DNA of 64,000 bases from a methane-oxidizing endosymbiont of Gigantopelta aegis (GCF_016097405.1 NZ_JAEHGD010000002.1:507876-571875); one strand, 5' to 3'. Shown: positions 1 to 10,847, counted from the first letter of the stretch. Made by a program: numbers and translations. The notes: generated by a model from the letters alone, not told the origin.

Positions 1-572
1 CCAAAAAACTGGACTGGGAATTGCAGCCCGGCGAAGGGGCATTTTATGGGCCGAAAATTGAATTCTCCTTGAAAGATTGTCTGGGCAGGGTTTGGCAATG
101 TGGCACGATCCAGGTTGATTTTTCCATGCCAGGGCGGCTGGATGCCACCTATATCGCCGAGGATGGTTCCCGGCAGACACCGGTCATGCTGCACCGGGCT
201 ATTTTAGGCTCGTTGGAACGCTTTATTGGTATTCTGATCGAGCATCATGCCGGCACTTTTCCATTATGGCTGGCTCCCGTTCAGGTTGTGGTGATGAATA
301 TCGCCGACAGACAAGCTGAATATTGCCGGCAAATTGTTCAGGAATTAGAAAAACAAGGCTTTAGAGCAAAAATAGACTTGAGAAATGAGAAGATAGGCTT
401 TAAAATTCGCGAGCATTCCATGCAACGTGTGCCTTATTTGCTTATAATTGGTGATAAGGAGCTGGACGAAAAAACGATTGCCGTTCGCACCCAAAAAGGG
501 GATAACCTTGGTAGCATGGCGATTGATGATTTAGCTGCACGCATGCGGGATGAAATAGATCAAAAAAAATAA
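1..572 (+). CDS. thrS: Threonyl-tRNA synthetase, C-terminal part (5' end outside window)
   Basis: Charges tRNA-Thr with threonine in the cytoplasm. The frame is open from base 3, so the gene starts before the window; about 190 C-terminal residues are present. They show the end of the class II catalytic core, with motif 3 ([18 protein letters not shown], the Arg binding ATP), then the anticodon-binding domain from about [10 protein letters not shown] to the stop. It ends 21 bases before the infC start, the usual thrS-infC-rpmI-rplT-pheST order. Identification is firm from motif and context; nothing can be said about the N-terminal editing domain. Confidence 0.97.
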   Translation, partial: KKLDWELQPGEGAFYGPKIEFSLKDCLGRVWQCGTIQVDFSMPGRLDATYIAEDGSRQTPVMLHRAILGSLERFIGILIEHHAGTFPLWLAPVQVVVMNIADRQAEYCRQIVQELEKQGFRAKIDLRNEKIGFKIREHSMQRVPYLLIIGDKELDEKTIAVRTQKGDNLGSMAIDDLAARMRDEIDQKK

Positions 573-580
573 CTTAGACT

Positions 581-596
581 GGAGGATTAGAACATC
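581..596 (+). promoter_or_regulatory. infC ribosome binding site and AUC start codon
   Basis: GGAGG at 581-585 stands 8 bases before ATC at 594-596. No ATG, GTG or TTG fits this Shine-Dalgarno. IF3 rejects non-standard start codons, so AUU/AUC starts are the known basis of infC autoregulation; here the codon is AUC. Confidence 0.88.
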
Positions 597-1118
597 GCTT
601 CTAAAAAAGATACAACGCGCTTGAATGACGCCATAACCGCAAGACGGATTAGGGTAATTGGCGCAGAAGGTGAACAGCTCGGCATTATTTCATTGACTGA
701 AGCTAAACAGTTAGCGGCTGATGCGGGCATGGATTTGGTTGAAATTTCACCGAATGCAGATCCTCCGGTTTGTAAAATCATGGATTACGGCAAGTTTTTA
801 TTTGAACAGAATAAAAAGCAACAAGCCGCTAAGAAGAAACAGAAACAAATTCAGGTTAAGGAAATCAAATTTAGGCCGGGAACGGAAGAAGGCGATTATC
901 AGGTTAAATTACGGAATTTGACTAAATTCCTGAATGAAGGGAACAAAACCAAAATCACCATTCGCTTTCGAGGCCGCGAAATGAGCCATCGTGAAATTGG
1001 TATGGAGTTGTTAAAGCGGGTGGAAAAAGACTTAGAAGAAATTGCTGTCGTTGAGCAGTTTCCGAAAATGGAAGGGCGTCAGATGGTCATGGTCATGGGG
1101 CCTAAAAAGAAAAAATAA
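594..1118 (+). CDS. infC: Translation initiation factor IF-3
   Basis: Binds the 30S subunit, keeps it apart from 50S and proofreads the initiator tRNA-start codon pair. 174 residues from the AUC start at 594, which gives the N-terminus [11 protein letters not shown]; using the TTG at 621 would lose nine residues and has no ribosome binding site. The N-terminal domain carries GEQLGI and [21 protein letters not shown], the lysine-rich linker follows, and the C-terminal domain has [15 protein letters not shown] and the RFRGREM signature. The AUC start implies IF3-dependent autoregulation as known in enterics. It is followed by the structured leader of rpmI. Confidence 0.95.
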   Translation: MASKKDTTRLNDAITARRIRVIGAEGEQLGIISLTEAKQLAADAGMDLVEISPNADPPVCKIMDYGKFLFEQNKKQQAAKKKQKQIQVKEIKFRPGTEEGDYQVKLRNLTKFLNEGNKTKITIRFRGREMSHREIGMELLKRVEKDLEEIAVVEQFPKMEGRQMVMVMGPKKKK

Positions 1119-1253
1119 GGCGCAAGCCTTAGTTGATAATGCAGGATGCATTATGTCGCGCAGATGCGCAGATAATTCGGCCGGGCCTTGCATTTTGCCT
1201 TGTCGGGTTTTTCTCAAAAGGATGTGTTTTATAACGATTATTGGAGAAAACAA
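1117..1253 (+). promoter_or_regulatory. Structured leader of rpmI-rplT
   Basis: The 135 bases between infC and rpmI hold several hairpins: AAGGC-GCAA-GCCTT at 1117-1130 (GNRA tetraloop, overlapping the infC stop), an 8-bp stem ATAATGCA/TGCATTAT at 1136-1154, and a small GCGCA/TGCGC stem just after. In E. coli, L20 represses rpmI-rplT by binding RNA structures in this same interval. That this leader does so here is inference from position and structure. Confidence 0.55.
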
Positions 1254-1451
1254 ATGCCTAAAATGAAAACCCATCGTGGTGCTGCCAAACGGTTTAAAAA
1301 AACCGGCAGTGGTAAAATCAAATGTAATCAGTCGCACAGACGTCATATCCTGACTAAAAAGTCGACCAAAAGAAAACGTCAGCTTCGTAAAGCGGCCACT
1401 CTTCATGCATCAGATGCCAAATTGGTGTCGCGGATGATTCCTTACAGTTAA
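1254..1451 (+). CDS. rpmI: 50S ribosomal protein L35
   Basis: 65-residue basic ribosomal protein of the large subunit. The start ATG at 1254 follows TTGGAGAAAA, a good ribosome binding site; longer in-frame starts upstream would add a non-homologous tail. The sequence [20 protein letters not shown] and the following [15 protein letters not shown] are the L35 signatures. Separated by 18 bases from rplT and surely cotranscribed with it; expression is probably coupled to L20 autoregulation through the upstream leader. Confidence 0.97.
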   Translation: MPKMKTHRGAAKRFKKTGSGKIKCNQSHRRHILTKKSTKRKRQLRKAATLHASDAKLVSRMIPYS

Positions 1452-1469
1452 CAGGTTGGAGAAGAGAAA

Positions 1470-1832
1470 ATGGCCAGAGTAAAACGTGGCGTCACTGCCA
1501 GAGCAAGACATAAAAAGATTTTAAAGCAGGCGAAAGGCTATTACGGTGCACGCAGCCGGGTCTATCGCGTCGCCAAACAAGCGGTCATCAAAGCTGGGCA
1601 ATATGCTTATCGTGACCGTAAACAAAGAAAACGTCAATTTCGTGCATTATGGATTGTCCGTATCAATGCTGCAGCACGTCTGTGCGGCACGTCATATAGC
1701 CGCCTGATCAATGGATTGAACAAAGCGAATGTGGCAATCGACCGTAAAGTATTGGCTGACTTAGCTGTTCGCGATATGGATGCGTTTGCTAAAATCGCTG
1801 AAATTGCGAAAGCAAATCAAAGTCAACCTTAA
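1470..1832 (+). CDS. rplT: 50S ribosomal protein L20
   Basis: 120-residue 23S rRNA-binding assembly protein of the large subunit and, in enterics, the translational repressor of its own operon. The start ATG follows GGAGAAGAG. The N-terminal basic extension ([19 protein letters not shown]) and the globular part with [13 protein letters not shown] and the family's conserved YSRLINGL are complete. Length matches the family (about 118). Third gene of the infC-rpmI-rplT block; a 186-base gap with hairpins separates it from pheS. Confidence 0.98.
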   Translation: MARVKRGVTARARHKKILKQAKGYYGARSRVYRVAKQAVIKAGQYAYRDRKQRKRQFRALWIVRINAAARLCGTSYSRLINGLNKANVAIDRKVLADLAVRDMDAFAKIAEIAKANQSQP

Positions 1833-3038
<1,206 letters not shown>

Positions 3039-3052
3039 GGCGGAGAAGAAAA

Positions 3053-5425
3053 ATGCGAATAAGTGAAGCGTGGCTGAGGGAATTGGTTAATCCGCCTATC
3101 AGTACGGACGAATTAGTCGAGCAGATTACTATGGCTGGCCTGGAAGTCGATTCGGTGGAGCCAGCAGCGGCTGAATTTAGTAAGGTTGTCGTGGCCGAGG
3201 TGGTGTCACTGATACAACACCCTAATGCTGATAAATTAAAAGTCTGTCAGGTCGATGTCGGTGATAAGGCGCCTATTCAGATTGTCTGTGGCGCAAGCAA
3301 TGTACGAGAGGGGTTGAAAGTTCCTGCAGCGTTAGTTGGTGCTGTTTTGCCGGGCAATTTTAAGATCAAAAAATCCAAATTGCGGGGCGAAGTTTCATTG
3401 GGCATGTTGTGCTCTGAAAAAGAACTGGGCCTGGCCGATGATGCTAGTGGTTTGATGGAGCTCGCTGACGATGCCCCGGTTGGTATGGATATACGTGAAT
3501 ATCTGGCCTTAGATGATCAATGTATTGAAGTGGATTTAACGCCTAATCGCGCCGATTGCCTTAGTGTGGAAGGAATTGCCCGTGAAGTGGCGGTGTTGAA
3601 CAAAATAGATTGGCAGCCGAAAGTATTTGAAGTTGTTCCGGTTTCTCATCAGGATACGATTGTGGTCGAGGTCGAGCAGCCGGAAAAATGTCCGCGCTAT
3701 CTTGGCCGCGTTATCAAAAATGTTTCGGCTCAGGCTGAAACACCGGTATGGATGCAGGAACGCTTGCGCCGTTCAGGCTTGAGGAGCTTAGGGCCTTTGG
3801 TGGATGTAACAAACTATGTGTTGCTGGAAATGGGGCAACCGTTACATGCGTTCGATGCTGATAAAATCAGCGAGGCAATTGTCGTTCGTGATAGCCAGGC
3901 GGATGAAAAGCTGGCATTGCTGAATGATCAGGAGATTATGCTGGATGCGGATACGCTGGTGATTGCCGATCGCAAACATGCCTTGGCGCTGGCAGGCGTT
4001 ATGGGTGGGCAGGATTCGGCCGTTTCTGATCAGACACAGAATATTTTCTTGGAATGTGCTTTCTTTAATCCAGTCGCCATCGCCGGGAAAGCTCGTCAAT
4101 ATGGCTTGCATACTGATTCTTCGCATCGTTTTGAACGAGGTGTCGACTTTACTTTACAACACAGAGCGATCGAACGAGCGACACAGTTGATTGTTGCCAT
4201 TGCCGGTGGAGAAGTCGGGCCGGTGACTGAAGTCGTGCATGAGCAATTTTTGCCGCAACGTCAACCTGTTCTGCTTAGGCCGCAACGGATTCAGAAAATA
4301 CTGGGTATTGAAATGCCCGACGATCAGGTCGAAGATATTTTTACCCGTTTGGGTATGAAATTGGAATCTGATGCGGAAGGATGGCGCATTACGCCGCCCG
4401 GTTTTCGTTTCGATATCAGTATAGAGGCGGATTTACTGGAAGAAATTGGCCGTATTTATGGCTACAACAATTTACCGAATAGCCGCTTGTTGATGCGTTC
4501 TGCATTGGGGGCGGCGCCAGAAGCCAAGTTGCCGCTTGATAGGCTGAAAGACTTATTAGTCGATCTGGATTACCAGGAAGCGATAACCTACAGTTTTGTT
4601 GATGAAGAACAACTGAAGTTATTGATGCCAGATGAAGTGCCTGTGCGGTTGCAAAATCCGATTTCGCAGGATTTGGCGGTGATGCGGACAACGCTTTGGT
4701 GTGGTCTGTTGAATGCTGCAGCCTATAACACGAAACGCCAGCAAAATCGTGTGCGCCTGTTTGAATCCGGCCTGAGTTTTATCAATGCCGAGTCTATTGT
4801 GCAAAAGCCTAAATTAGCTGGCATTGCTTTAGGGTCCGTTTTACCTGAACAATGGGGCGAAAAGAGCCGTAAGCTGGATTTCTTCGATGTGAAAGCCGAT
4901 GTTGAAGCCTTGTTTGCATTGACAGGGTTTGAGTTTAAATGGCTTAAAGATCAGCATCCTGCATTACATCCAGGGCAAACCGCGCGAATCACCACAGCGG
5001 ATGGCCAGGCTGTCGGCTGGGTGGGTATGTTGCATCCAGAGTTGGAGAAAAAATTTGGCTTCGATACCCAGGTGTTTTTGTTTGAGCTGGATTTAGATAG
5101 CTTGCAGCACAAAAAAGTGCCTCGGTTTACAGCGCTGTCCAAGTTTCCATCGGTGCGTCGCGATATGGCGTTATTGGTTGAAGAAGGCGTTAAAGCCTCG
5201 GACATTGTTGATTGTGTGATGTCGGCAGGTTTCGAAAAACTTCGGGATGTGCATATTTTTGATATTTATCAAGGACAAGGCGTCGAGCCTGGCTATAAAA
5301 GCGTGGCATTGAGTATTGTTTTACAAGATTTTAATCAAACACTTACAGATTCTGAAATTGATGCTATATTTAACGGCGTGTTGCAATCGTTAAATAGTAA
5401 ATTGAACGCGAAGCTGAGGGACTAA
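3053..5425 (+). CDS. pheT: Phenylalanyl-tRNA synthetase beta subunit
   Basis: 790-residue beta subunit, needed for tRNA binding and for editing of misacylated Tyr-tRNA-Phe. The ATG follows GGCGGAGAAG. Domain order is standard: N-terminal EMAP/tRNA-binding OB fold (about 40-150, with [14 protein letters not shown]), B3/B4 editing domain (about 210-400, with [15 protein letters not shown]), B5, a catalytic-like core (about 470-680), and a C-terminal ferredoxin-like anticodon-binding domain ([14 protein letters not shown]). Length is normal. Six bases separate it from ihfA. Confidence 0.98.
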   Translation: MRISEAWLRELVNPPISTDELVEQITMAGLEVDSVEPAAAEFSKVVVAEVVSLIQHPNADKLKVCQVDVGDKAPIQIVCGASNVREGLKVPAALVGAVLPGNFKIKKSKLRGEVSLGMLCSEKELGLADDASGLMELADDAPVGMDIREYLALDDQCIEVDLTPNRADCLSVEGIAREVAVLNKIDWQPKVFEVVPVSHQDTIVVEVEQPEKCPRYLGRVIKNVSAQAETPVWMQERLRRSGLRSLGPLVDVTNYVLLEMGQPLHAFDADKISEAIVVRDSQADEKLALLNDQEIMLDADTLVIADRKHALALAGVMGGQDSAVSDQTQNIFLECAFFNPVAIAGKARQYGLHTDSSHRFERGVDFTLQHRAIERATQLIVAIAGGEVGPVTEVVHEQFLPQRQPVLLRPQRIQKILGIEMPDDQVEDIFTRLGMKLESDAEGWRITPPGFRFDISIEADLLEEIGRIYGYNNLPNSRLLMRSALGAAPEAKLPLDRLKDLLVDLDYQEAITYSFVDEEQLKLLMPDEVPVRLQNPISQDLAVMRTTLWCGLLNAAAYNTKRQQNRVRLFESGLSFINAESIVQKPKLAGIALGSVLPEQWGEKSRKLDFFDVKADVEALFALTGFEFKWLKDQHPALHPGQTARITTADGQAVGWVGMLHPELEKKFGFDTQVFLFELDLDSLQHKKVPRFTALSKFPSVRRDMALLVEEGVKASDIVDCVMSAGFEKLRDVHIFDIYQGQGVEPGYKSVALSIVLQDFNQTLTDSEIDAIFNGVLQSLNSKLNAKLRD

Positions 5426-5430
5426 CAGAT

Positions 5431-5727
5431 ATGGCATTAACAAAAGCCGATTTTTCAGAAAGATTGTTTGATGAATTAGGATTGAATAAGCGTGAAGCCA
5501 AAGAGATGGTGGAGCTTTTTTTTGAAGAAATAAAAGCTTCCCTGGAAAGAGGCGAGCAGGTGAAAATATCCGGTTTTGGTAAGTTTGAATTACGCGACAA
5601 GGCCAGTCGTCCCGGCAGGAATCCAAAAACAGGGGAAGAGATTCCCATTACCGCGCGGCGCGTGGTAACATTCAGAGCGGGTCAAAAACTTAAAGCCAGG
5701 GTGGAGTCTTATGCTGGAACCCAGTAA
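5431..5727 (+). CDS. ihfA: Integration host factor alpha subunit
   Basis: 98-residue DNA-bending protein that pairs with IhfB (encoded at 25476) to bend DNA in recombination and transcription. Shows the HU/IHF fold: N-terminal helices [18 protein letters not shown], then the beta arm with [12 protein letters not shown], where the proline that intercalates at the DNA kink lies. Lies directly downstream of pheT as in other gammaproteobacteria. Its 3' end overlaps the merR-type gene by 17 bases, so the two are probably coupled. Confidence 0.97.
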   Translation: MALTKADFSERLFDELGLNKREAKEMVELFFEEIKASLERGEQVKISGFGKFELRDKASRPGRNPKTGEEIPITARRVVTFRAGQKLKARVESYAGTQ

Positions 5728-6064
5728 TAATAACGAATTACCGCCGATACCGGCAAAACGCTATTTTACCATTGGAGAAGTCAGTGAGTTGTGCGCGGTA
5801 AAGCCCCATGTTTTACGTTATTGGGAGCAGGAATTCAGCGAACTGAAGCCAGTTAAAAGGCGCGGCAATCGTCGTTACTATCAGCGACATGATGTGCTGA
5901 TGATCCGGCAGATTCGCGCTTTGTTATACGAGCAAGGTTATACCATCGGTGGCGCACGCGCGCATTTATCCAGCGATAATGCCAAAGAAGACTCTATTCG
6001 CACCCGGCAACTGGTTCATCAGATGATAGGTGAGCTAGAAGATATCTTGGAATTGCTCAAGTAA
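5711..6064 (+). CDS. MerR-family transcriptional regulator
   Basis: 117-residue regulator with an N-terminal MerR winged helix-turn-helix: [20 protein letters not shown], then WEQEF and the wing RRGNRRYYQ. The rest is a short dimerisation helix with no metal-binding cysteines or ligand domain. It overlaps ihfA by 17 bases. This merR gene between ihfA and tRNA-Pro is widely conserved in gammaproteobacteria but its target is not established; the effector is unknown. Confidence 0.92.
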   Translation: MLEPSNNNELPPIPAKRYFTIGEVSELCAVKPHVLRYWEQEFSELKPVKRRGNRRYYQRHDVLMIRQIRALLYEQGYTIGGARAHLSSDNAKEDSIRTRQLVHQMIGELEDILELLK

Positions 6065-6074
6065 TCTGACAACA

Positions 6075-6099
6075 GCGGAATAATATGCTATTATTCCGC
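6075..6099. terminator. Perfect 11-bp hairpin without U-run
   Basis: GCGGAATAATA and TATTATTCCGC flank a TGC loop, just after the merR-type stop and 40 bases before tRNA-Pro. The lack of a T-run argues against a classical intrinsic terminator; it may protect the mRNA end or be factor dependent. Confidence 0.45.
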
Positions 6100-6139
6100 G
6101 TCTTCGGCAACGTACGATGCCGTTGTATCCTATTCAACT

Positions 6140-6216
6140 CGGGGCGTAGCGCAGTTTGGTAGCGCACTATACTGGGGGTGTAGGGGTCGTGGGTTCGAAT
6201 CCCGCCGTCCCGACCA
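6140..6216 (+). tRNA. tRNA-Pro (anticodon GGG)
   Basis: 77-nt cloverleaf with encoded CCA. Acceptor stem CGGGGCG/CGTCCCG (one G-T pair), D arm GCGCAGTTTGGTAGCGC, anticodon stem CTATA/TGTAG with loop CTGGGGG (anticodon GGG at 6174-6176) and T loop GTTCGAATC. Its position after ihfA-merR is conserved in gammaproteobacteria. No integrase or attachment repeat is visible beside it. Confidence 0.97.
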
Positions 6217-6285
6217 ATTTTTTGGGTTAAGTTGAATAGACCTCTCTTTACTAAACATCATTGATGTTTCAGTCATTTTGTATCC

Positions 6286-7179
6286 ATGAAAACACTATCC
6301 GGTTCAGCGAAATATAATTTCAATAAGCTGCAAAAACGCTTGCGTCGGCAAACAGGTCAAGCAATCGAAGATTACAGGATGATTGAGTCTGGTGACCGGG
6401 TGATGGTGTGCCTTTCTGGTGGTGCCGACAGTTATACCTTGCTGAATATCTTGATGAGCCTTAAGAAAAGTGCGCCCATTTCATTTGATGTTATTGCTGT
6501 AAATCTGGATCAGAAGCAACCGGGATTTCCTGAGTATGTGTTACCTGAATATTTACAAGGTTTAGGTATCGAATACCATATTATCAATCGCGATACCTAT
6601 TCCATCGTCAAGGACAAGATTCCTGAAGGTAAGACGACGTGCGGTTTGTGTTCACGTTTGCGGCGCGGAACCTTGTATTCGTTTGCTGAGGAAATTGGCG
6701 CTAGCAAAATAGCCTTGGGTCATCACAAAGACGATATTGTGGAAACCTTGTTTTTGAATATGTTTTATGGGGCTAAATTATCGGCTATGCCGCCAAAATT
6801 ATTATCCGATGACAAGCGTAATATCGTTATTCGACCTCTGGCCTATTGTCGAGAAAAGGATATTAAACGGTTTGCCGATTTGATGGAATTTCCGATTATT
6901 CCGTGTAATCTTTGCGGTTCACAGCAAAATCTGCAGCGGCAGGCGATTAAGGCTATGCTGGCAGAGTGGGATAAAAAAGGCGGGCGCACCGAAGCTATTT
7001 TTTCGGCAATTCAAAATATTGCGCCTTCGCAACTGGCTGATAATGCTTTATTCGATTTTAAAAATCTTAAAATCGATCGTTCTGGTGAACGTAAACCCTA
7101 TGCATTTGATGCGCAGCAGGAAGTTGATTCCTATATTCCCGTTACGGATCAGACGGGGCTGGATATTTTGGAGCAATAA
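6286..7179 (+). CDS. ttcA: tRNA 2-thiocytidine(32) synthetase TtcA
   Basis: Iron-sulfur enzyme that activates C32 of certain tRNAs with ATP and thiolates it. 297 residues. The PP-loop is SGGADS at about 44-49; most family members have SGGKDS, so the lysine is replaced. The cluster-binding cysteines are CGLC (about 115-118) and a third in IPCNLCGS (about 206). The nearby stretch [18 protein letters not shown] is typical. Its stop overlaps the ATG of the next gene by one base (TAATG), so the two are likely cotranscribed. Confidence 0.95.
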   Translation: MKTLSGSAKYNFNKLQKRLRRQTGQAIEDYRMIESGDRVMVCLSGGADSYTLLNILMSLKKSAPISFDVIAVNLDQKQPGFPEYVLPEYLQGLGIEYHIINRDTYSIVKDKIPEGKTTCGLCSRLRRGTLYSFAEEIGASKIALGHHKDDIVETLFLNMFYGAKLSAMPPKLLSDDKRNIVIRPLAYCREKDIKRFADLMEFPIIPCNLCGSQQNLQRQAIKAMLAEWDKKGGRTEAIFSAIQNIAPSQLADNALFDFKNLKIDRSGERKPYAFDAQQEVDSYIPVTDQTGLDILEQ

Positions 7180-7708
7180 TGGCGATCGCCCTGTTTACTG
7201 ATTTTGGATCAGAAGGTATTTATACAGGGCAGATGGAAGCGGTGATCGATACGATTGCGCCTGATGTGCGCGTGATATCGTTACTGAACAATGCCCCTAA
7301 AACCAACCCTTTTTTAAGCGCTTATTTATTGTGTGCCTTATGTCGACAGTTCCCTAAAAAAACGGTATTTTTGTGTGTGGTCGACCCTGGTGTAGGTGGC
7401 AATAGACGGGCGCTTGTGCTTAAAGCGGATAATCAGTATTTTGTCGGTCCAGATAATGGCTTATTCAATAGAGTGGCCAAGCAGGCTAAAAGCTGTCGAT
7501 GGTTCGAAATTATTTATCGGCCTGAATATTGTTCACTGAGTTTTCATGGTAGGGATATTTTTGCGCCGGTAGCAGCGAAGATTGCCTGTCAACAAAGCGA
7601 TGGTCTGTTGCGGCCTGTTGTGCCGCCCGATTGCTCAGCTTATCCCGACGATTTGAAAAAAATTATCTATTTTGATCATTATGGCAATGCGATGACCGGG
7701 ATTCGATA
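7179..7708 (+). pseudogene. SAM hydroxide adenosyltransferase (DUF62 family), 3' end lost to an IS3 element
   Basis: Family members split S-adenosylmethionine with water to adenosine and methionine, or use halide. About 176 native residues remain: N-terminal ALFTDFGSEGIYTGQMEAVI, then CVVDPGVGGNRRALVL, FVGPDNGLF and SFHGRDIFAPVAA are the DUF62 signatures. Native coding stops near YGNAMTGIR; the last residues of the frame (YPPVSD) are IS sequence. Family members run about 250-300 residues, so the C-terminal domain, which helps form the trimer active site, is missing. Overlaps ttcA by one base. Probably non-functional. Confidence 0.88.
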
Positions 7709-8950
7709 CCCCCCTGTGTCAGACTAGTTGTCGCCTCTATTAAAACAGAGGAATAAAACGATGTCCCAACGTTATAGTAAAGCATTTAAAGAACAAGCCA
7801 TATCAAAAGTATTGCAACGTGGTGATAAAACGATACAGTGTATCGCTGATGAATTGAATGTAAACTTGTTTACCCTTAAAAACTGGCTAAAGAAACCTCG
7901 TACAACGCCTATGACAGACACCCCGATGAATAAACGCCCAGCTGACTGGTCAATGGCAGAGCGTTTTGCTTTATTAATGGAAAGCGTCGCTTTAGAAGGT
8001 GAGGCGTTAAATGCCTTTTGCCGTCAACACGGTATATTTCCGCATCATCTTGATGTTTGGAAAGACGAGTTTATCAAGAAAACCGACAAAGCAGAACAAT
8101 CAGGAAAATCCCGATCAGACAAGTCTTTACGGGATGAGATAAAACAACTGGAAAAAAGAATTAAATCGCAAGGAAAAGGCCTTGGCAGAAGCCGCCGCCT
8201 TATTGGTGCTCCAAAAAGTGCCGAGCGTTCTGGGAGGAAAAGGCGTGATGATTTCTCTTGCAGAACGCGAACAATGGTTGGAATATTTTGATGAAGCCGT
8301 CGGCCTGGGCGCAAGAAAATCAAAAGCCGCCGAGATCATCGGCATCAGCTTACGCACTTTGCAGCGTTGGCAAAAACTGAAACGCTATCCGTCGATGGCC
8401 GGACACAGCGTCAGTTTACCCCGAGCCATAAGCTCAGTGACGAGGAACGAGCCGAGATACTTGCTATCGCTAATTCGGACGAATTTAAAGACTGTACGCC
8501 GCATCAAATCGTGCCGATATTGGCCGAGCGTGGTCAATATATTGCTTCAGAATCCAGTTTTTATCGAGTTTTAAGGGAGGCCAATCAATTATCACACCGG
8601 CATACCAGTCGGACACCTAGCTCGCGCAGCAAACCGAAAGCCTTGACCGCAACATCGCCCAATCAGATTTACACTTGGGATATCACCTATCTGGCAACGC
8701 AAGTCAAAGGACAGTTCTTTTATCTGTACCTGTTTATGGATATCTTTAGCCGTAAAATTGTCGGCTGGCAGGTCTACCAGGAAGAAAGCAGTCAGTATGC
8801 GGCCGATGTCATCACCGATATCTGCCAACGTGAATGCATTCAACGCGAGCAGGTGGTTTTGCATTCTGACAACGGTAGCCCAATGAAAGGCGCAACCATG
8901 CTGGCAACCTTGCAAAAACTGGGGGTAGCGACTTCACTCAGTCGGCGCTA
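7709..8950 (+). mobile_element. IS3-family element A, 3' end truncated
   Basis: Left end TGTGTCAGACTAGTTGTCGC (7715-7734) resembles the ends of the neighbouring element B (ATGTCAAC, then ACCTGTCGC). It carries an IS3-type orfA/orfB pair. The right end and the last part of orfB are missing: element B begins directly at about 8951. The exact left boundary is uncertain by a few bases because of a C-run at 7709-7714. Confidence 0.8.
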
Positions 8951-8951
8951 A
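7761..8951 (+). pseudogene. IS3-family transposase (orfA and orfB), broken
   Basis: orfA starts at ATG 7761 after AGAGG and has a helix-turn-helix (about 20-45, ADELNVNLFTLKNWLK) and a second HTH-like segment. Its frame is lost at the A-run 8152-8157, where a +1 shift restores the leucine-zipper-like continuation (ELNRKEKALAEAAALLVL). orfB needs a second shift near 8367-8377 (CAAAAAC). The integrase core shows WDITYL and HSDNGSPMKGA, the first two acidic residues; the frame ends at 8951 before the catalytic Glu. Not functional. Confidence 0.85.
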
Positions 8952-9002
8952 ATGTCAACCAACCTGTCGCATTTTTTGCAATAATTTACGAAATGAATTT
9001 TA

Positions 9003-10094
9003 TTAAGCTGCTTGACATTCTGTTGTGTTGAAATTTTCCTTATCCGGATTAAGATAAACATGGCCAATGGGCGTTAAATTTCGTGTTTGTCGTCCATTCC
9101 ATCGCTCTGGATTGTCTCTTTTTGCTTGCTCGATGACTCGTTTTCTTTTTTCGAGTACGGCGCTGTCTAAGCCGTTATGGCGTTGGTTGGGTGTTACAAA
9201 CTTGAGCGCACTGTGTTGATGTTCATTGTTGAACCAACAAACGAAAGCTTCAACCCAGTTCCTGGCTTCGCTTAATGTTTTAAAAGGGTTTTCTGGAAAG
9301 GTATGATGATATTTGACTGTTTTAAATAACGATTCTGAATAAGGATTATCATTACTGACACGAGGTCTGCTGAACGACGTGGCAATGTCTAAATCGACCA
9401 ATTTGGCCCTTAATGTTGCGCCTTTCATCGGACTGCCGTTGTCAGAATGTATCACCAATTGCTTTTTGTCGATGTTTTCCCGGCGAGCGATATCTTCGAT
9501 CAAATCAGCAGCGTGTGCGCTTGATTCGGCATCATGAACTTGCCAGCCTACGATTTTCCGACTATAGATGTCCATCACCATGTAGAGGTAAAAATACTGC
9601 CCTTTGACGGGGCTTAATAAATACGTAATATCCCACGAGTAGATTTGATTGGCCTGTGTGGCTTTGAGTGACTGCGGTTTATTATGCTGACCTGCGGCTC
9701 CTTTAGCTCTGTGCTTAAGCTGGTTGTGGGCTTTCATGACACGATAAAAGGTTGATTCTGATGCGAGATAGCAGCCCAAATCCAATAACCTCGGAACGAT
9801 TTGATGCGGCGTTAAAGCGCTGTATTCCGGTTTATTAATCACGGTGATGATTTCTTGCTTGATGGCCTCGGATAATTGATTGTGCACAGGCGCTGTATTG
9901 TGCAGTCGTAGGTCTTCTGAGAGTCCTTCTCCCCGGTTCCAACGCTGATAGGTTCGAGCTGATATACCCACCAGTTCACAGGCTAATTTCTGCCGCGCTC
10001 CATTGTCAACGGCTTCATCAATGAGTGCGCTGTAGTGTTGGCGATCTGAGTAGGCGATTAATCGGCCGCCTTTTCCCCCCAGATCGCTTGGCAC
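9003..10094 (-). CDS. IS3-family transposase orfB (DDE integrase)
   Basis: 363 residues, complete. A helix-turn-helix (GARQKLACELVGISARTYQR) is followed by the rve integrase core with all three acidic positions: WDITYLLSPVKG, IHSDNGSPMKGATL and NPYSESLFKT. The C-terminus has the usual IS3 tail (FVCWFNNEHQHSAL, PNQRH). The frame opens with GTG at 10094, but the protein is probably made as an orfA-orfB fusion through the slippery site at 10094-10100. Confidence 0.9.
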   Translation of the reverse strand: MPSDLGGKGGRLIAYSDRQHYSALIDEAVDNGARQKLACELVGISARTYQRWNRGEGLSEDLRLHNTAPVHNQLSEAIKQEIITVINKPEYSALTPHQIVPRLLDLGCYLASESTFYRVMKAHNQLKHRAKGAAGQHNKPQSLKATQANQIYSWDITYLLSPVKGQYFYLYMVMDIYSRKIVGWQVHDAESSAHAADLIEDIARRENIDKKQLVIHSDNGSPMKGATLRAKLVDLDIATSFSRPRVSNDNPYSESLFKTVKYHHTFPENPFKTLSEARNWVEAFVCWFNNEHQHSALKFVTPNQRHNGLDSAVLEKRKRVIEQAKRDNPERWNGRQTRNLTPIGHVYLNPDKENFNTTECQAA

Positions 10095-10100
10095 TTTTTT
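10094..10100 (-). promoter_or_regulatory. A-AAA-AAG slippery heptamer (programmed -1 frameshift site)
   Basis: On the minus strand the orfA frame reads TC(A AAA AAG)TGC and ends shortly after with a stop; slipping back one base enters orfB at GTG CCA. This is the classic IS3-family -1 frameshift heptamer. The use of this site is inferred from frame geometry, not shown. Confidence 0.65.
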
Positions 10101-10558
10101 GATAACACCAGTAAAGCCGCTGTTTCTGATAACGCTTTCTCTTTGCGGTTTAGCTCCTTATGCAAACGCTTGTTTTCTTGTTTGAGTTTTGTTTGCGCCT
10201 GTTTATATACGGATTCTGTTGATTTAGATTCTGACAAAATTCCGCTTTCCAGGTATTTAGATGATGTAAGTAGATGCCTTGTTCACGACAATAGGCGCTA
10301 GCCTGATCATCGGTGAGATGATGACAATGAACAATGGCTTCAAAACGTTCTACTGTATTCCAATCTTGAGGGCTTTTTCTTTTGACATGTTTGACTCTGT
10401 TTTTCGAGTTGATTTTTCTTAGCTAACCGAATCCATTTTTGAAGTGTGGAGTAACCCACACCTAAAGTAACTGCAATTTGCTTTAGCGATTGTTCTGGTC
10501 TTCTGGATAATGCTTTTTCTACTGATTGTACTTTAAATTCTTGGCTAAATACGCTCAT
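10095..10558 (-). pseudogene. IS3-family transposase orfA, frame disrupted
   Basis: Begins MSVFSQEFKVQSVEKAL at ATG 10558 after AGGAGA; the N-terminal HTH reads QIAVTLGVGYSTLQKWIR. The frame closes at 10340, but coding continues in a shifted frame (DWNTVERFEAIVHCHHLTDD), then returns to the original frame before the orfA end (ALLVLSKKCQAIWGEKAAD). Two compensating indels, near 10370-10380 and in a T-run near 10240, explain this. Sequencing error or real decay cannot be told apart here. Confidence 0.75.
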
Positions 10559-10613
10559 TTTTGTCTCCTGATTTAAAATTTCCTAGGCGACAGGTATGTT
10601 GACATAGGGGGAA

Positions 10614-10847
10614 TTTGAAGCGTTGTTAGTAACAAATAACACGATTATATTAAAGTTTTTTCTACACATCAGTCCCGAAGAGCAACTCAATCGATTCAAA
10701 AACGCCTGCAAGACCCTAATCGTTGGTGGAAAATAAGTGAATCGGATTATAGCGAACGGCAATACTGGGCAGATTATCAACAAGCCTATCAAGATGCCTT
10801 ACAGCACTGTAGTTCAGTGCAAGCGCCTTGGTTTGTTATTCCATCCG
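10614..10847 (+). pseudogene. PPK2-family polyphosphate kinase, middle fragment
   Basis: PPK2 enzymes transfer phosphate between polyphosphate and nucleotides. About 78 codons remain, reading FEALLVTNNTIILKFFLHIS, then EEQLNRFKKRLQDPNRWWK and APWFVIPS, all typical of PPK2 after its lid region. The start of the gene, with the Walker A and B motifs, is gone: the fragment begins at the edge of IS3 element B. At 10843-10847 it is cut by IS21. Joining 10847 to 13319 restores an unbroken frame to the native stop. Confidence 0.9.

Larger units (their letters stand above)
8951..10612 (-). mobile_element. IS3-family element B
   Basis: Minus-strand element. The left edge AAATGTCAACCAACCTGTCGC (about 8951-8972) and the right edge (reverse complement of TATGTCAACATACCTGTCGC, about 10586-10605) are inverted repeats with few mismatches. 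Contains orfA (frame disrupted) and intact orfB. It abuts truncated element A on the left and cuts a PPK2 gene on the right. A fragment of the same right end occurs at 55947-56020. Confidence 0.82.

Noticed and set aside
6140-6230. tRNA-Pro as an integration site for a genomic island
   Set aside because: No integrase nearby and no repeat of the tRNA 3' end seen downstream in the window; the IS cluster begins 1.5 kb later inside a gene.
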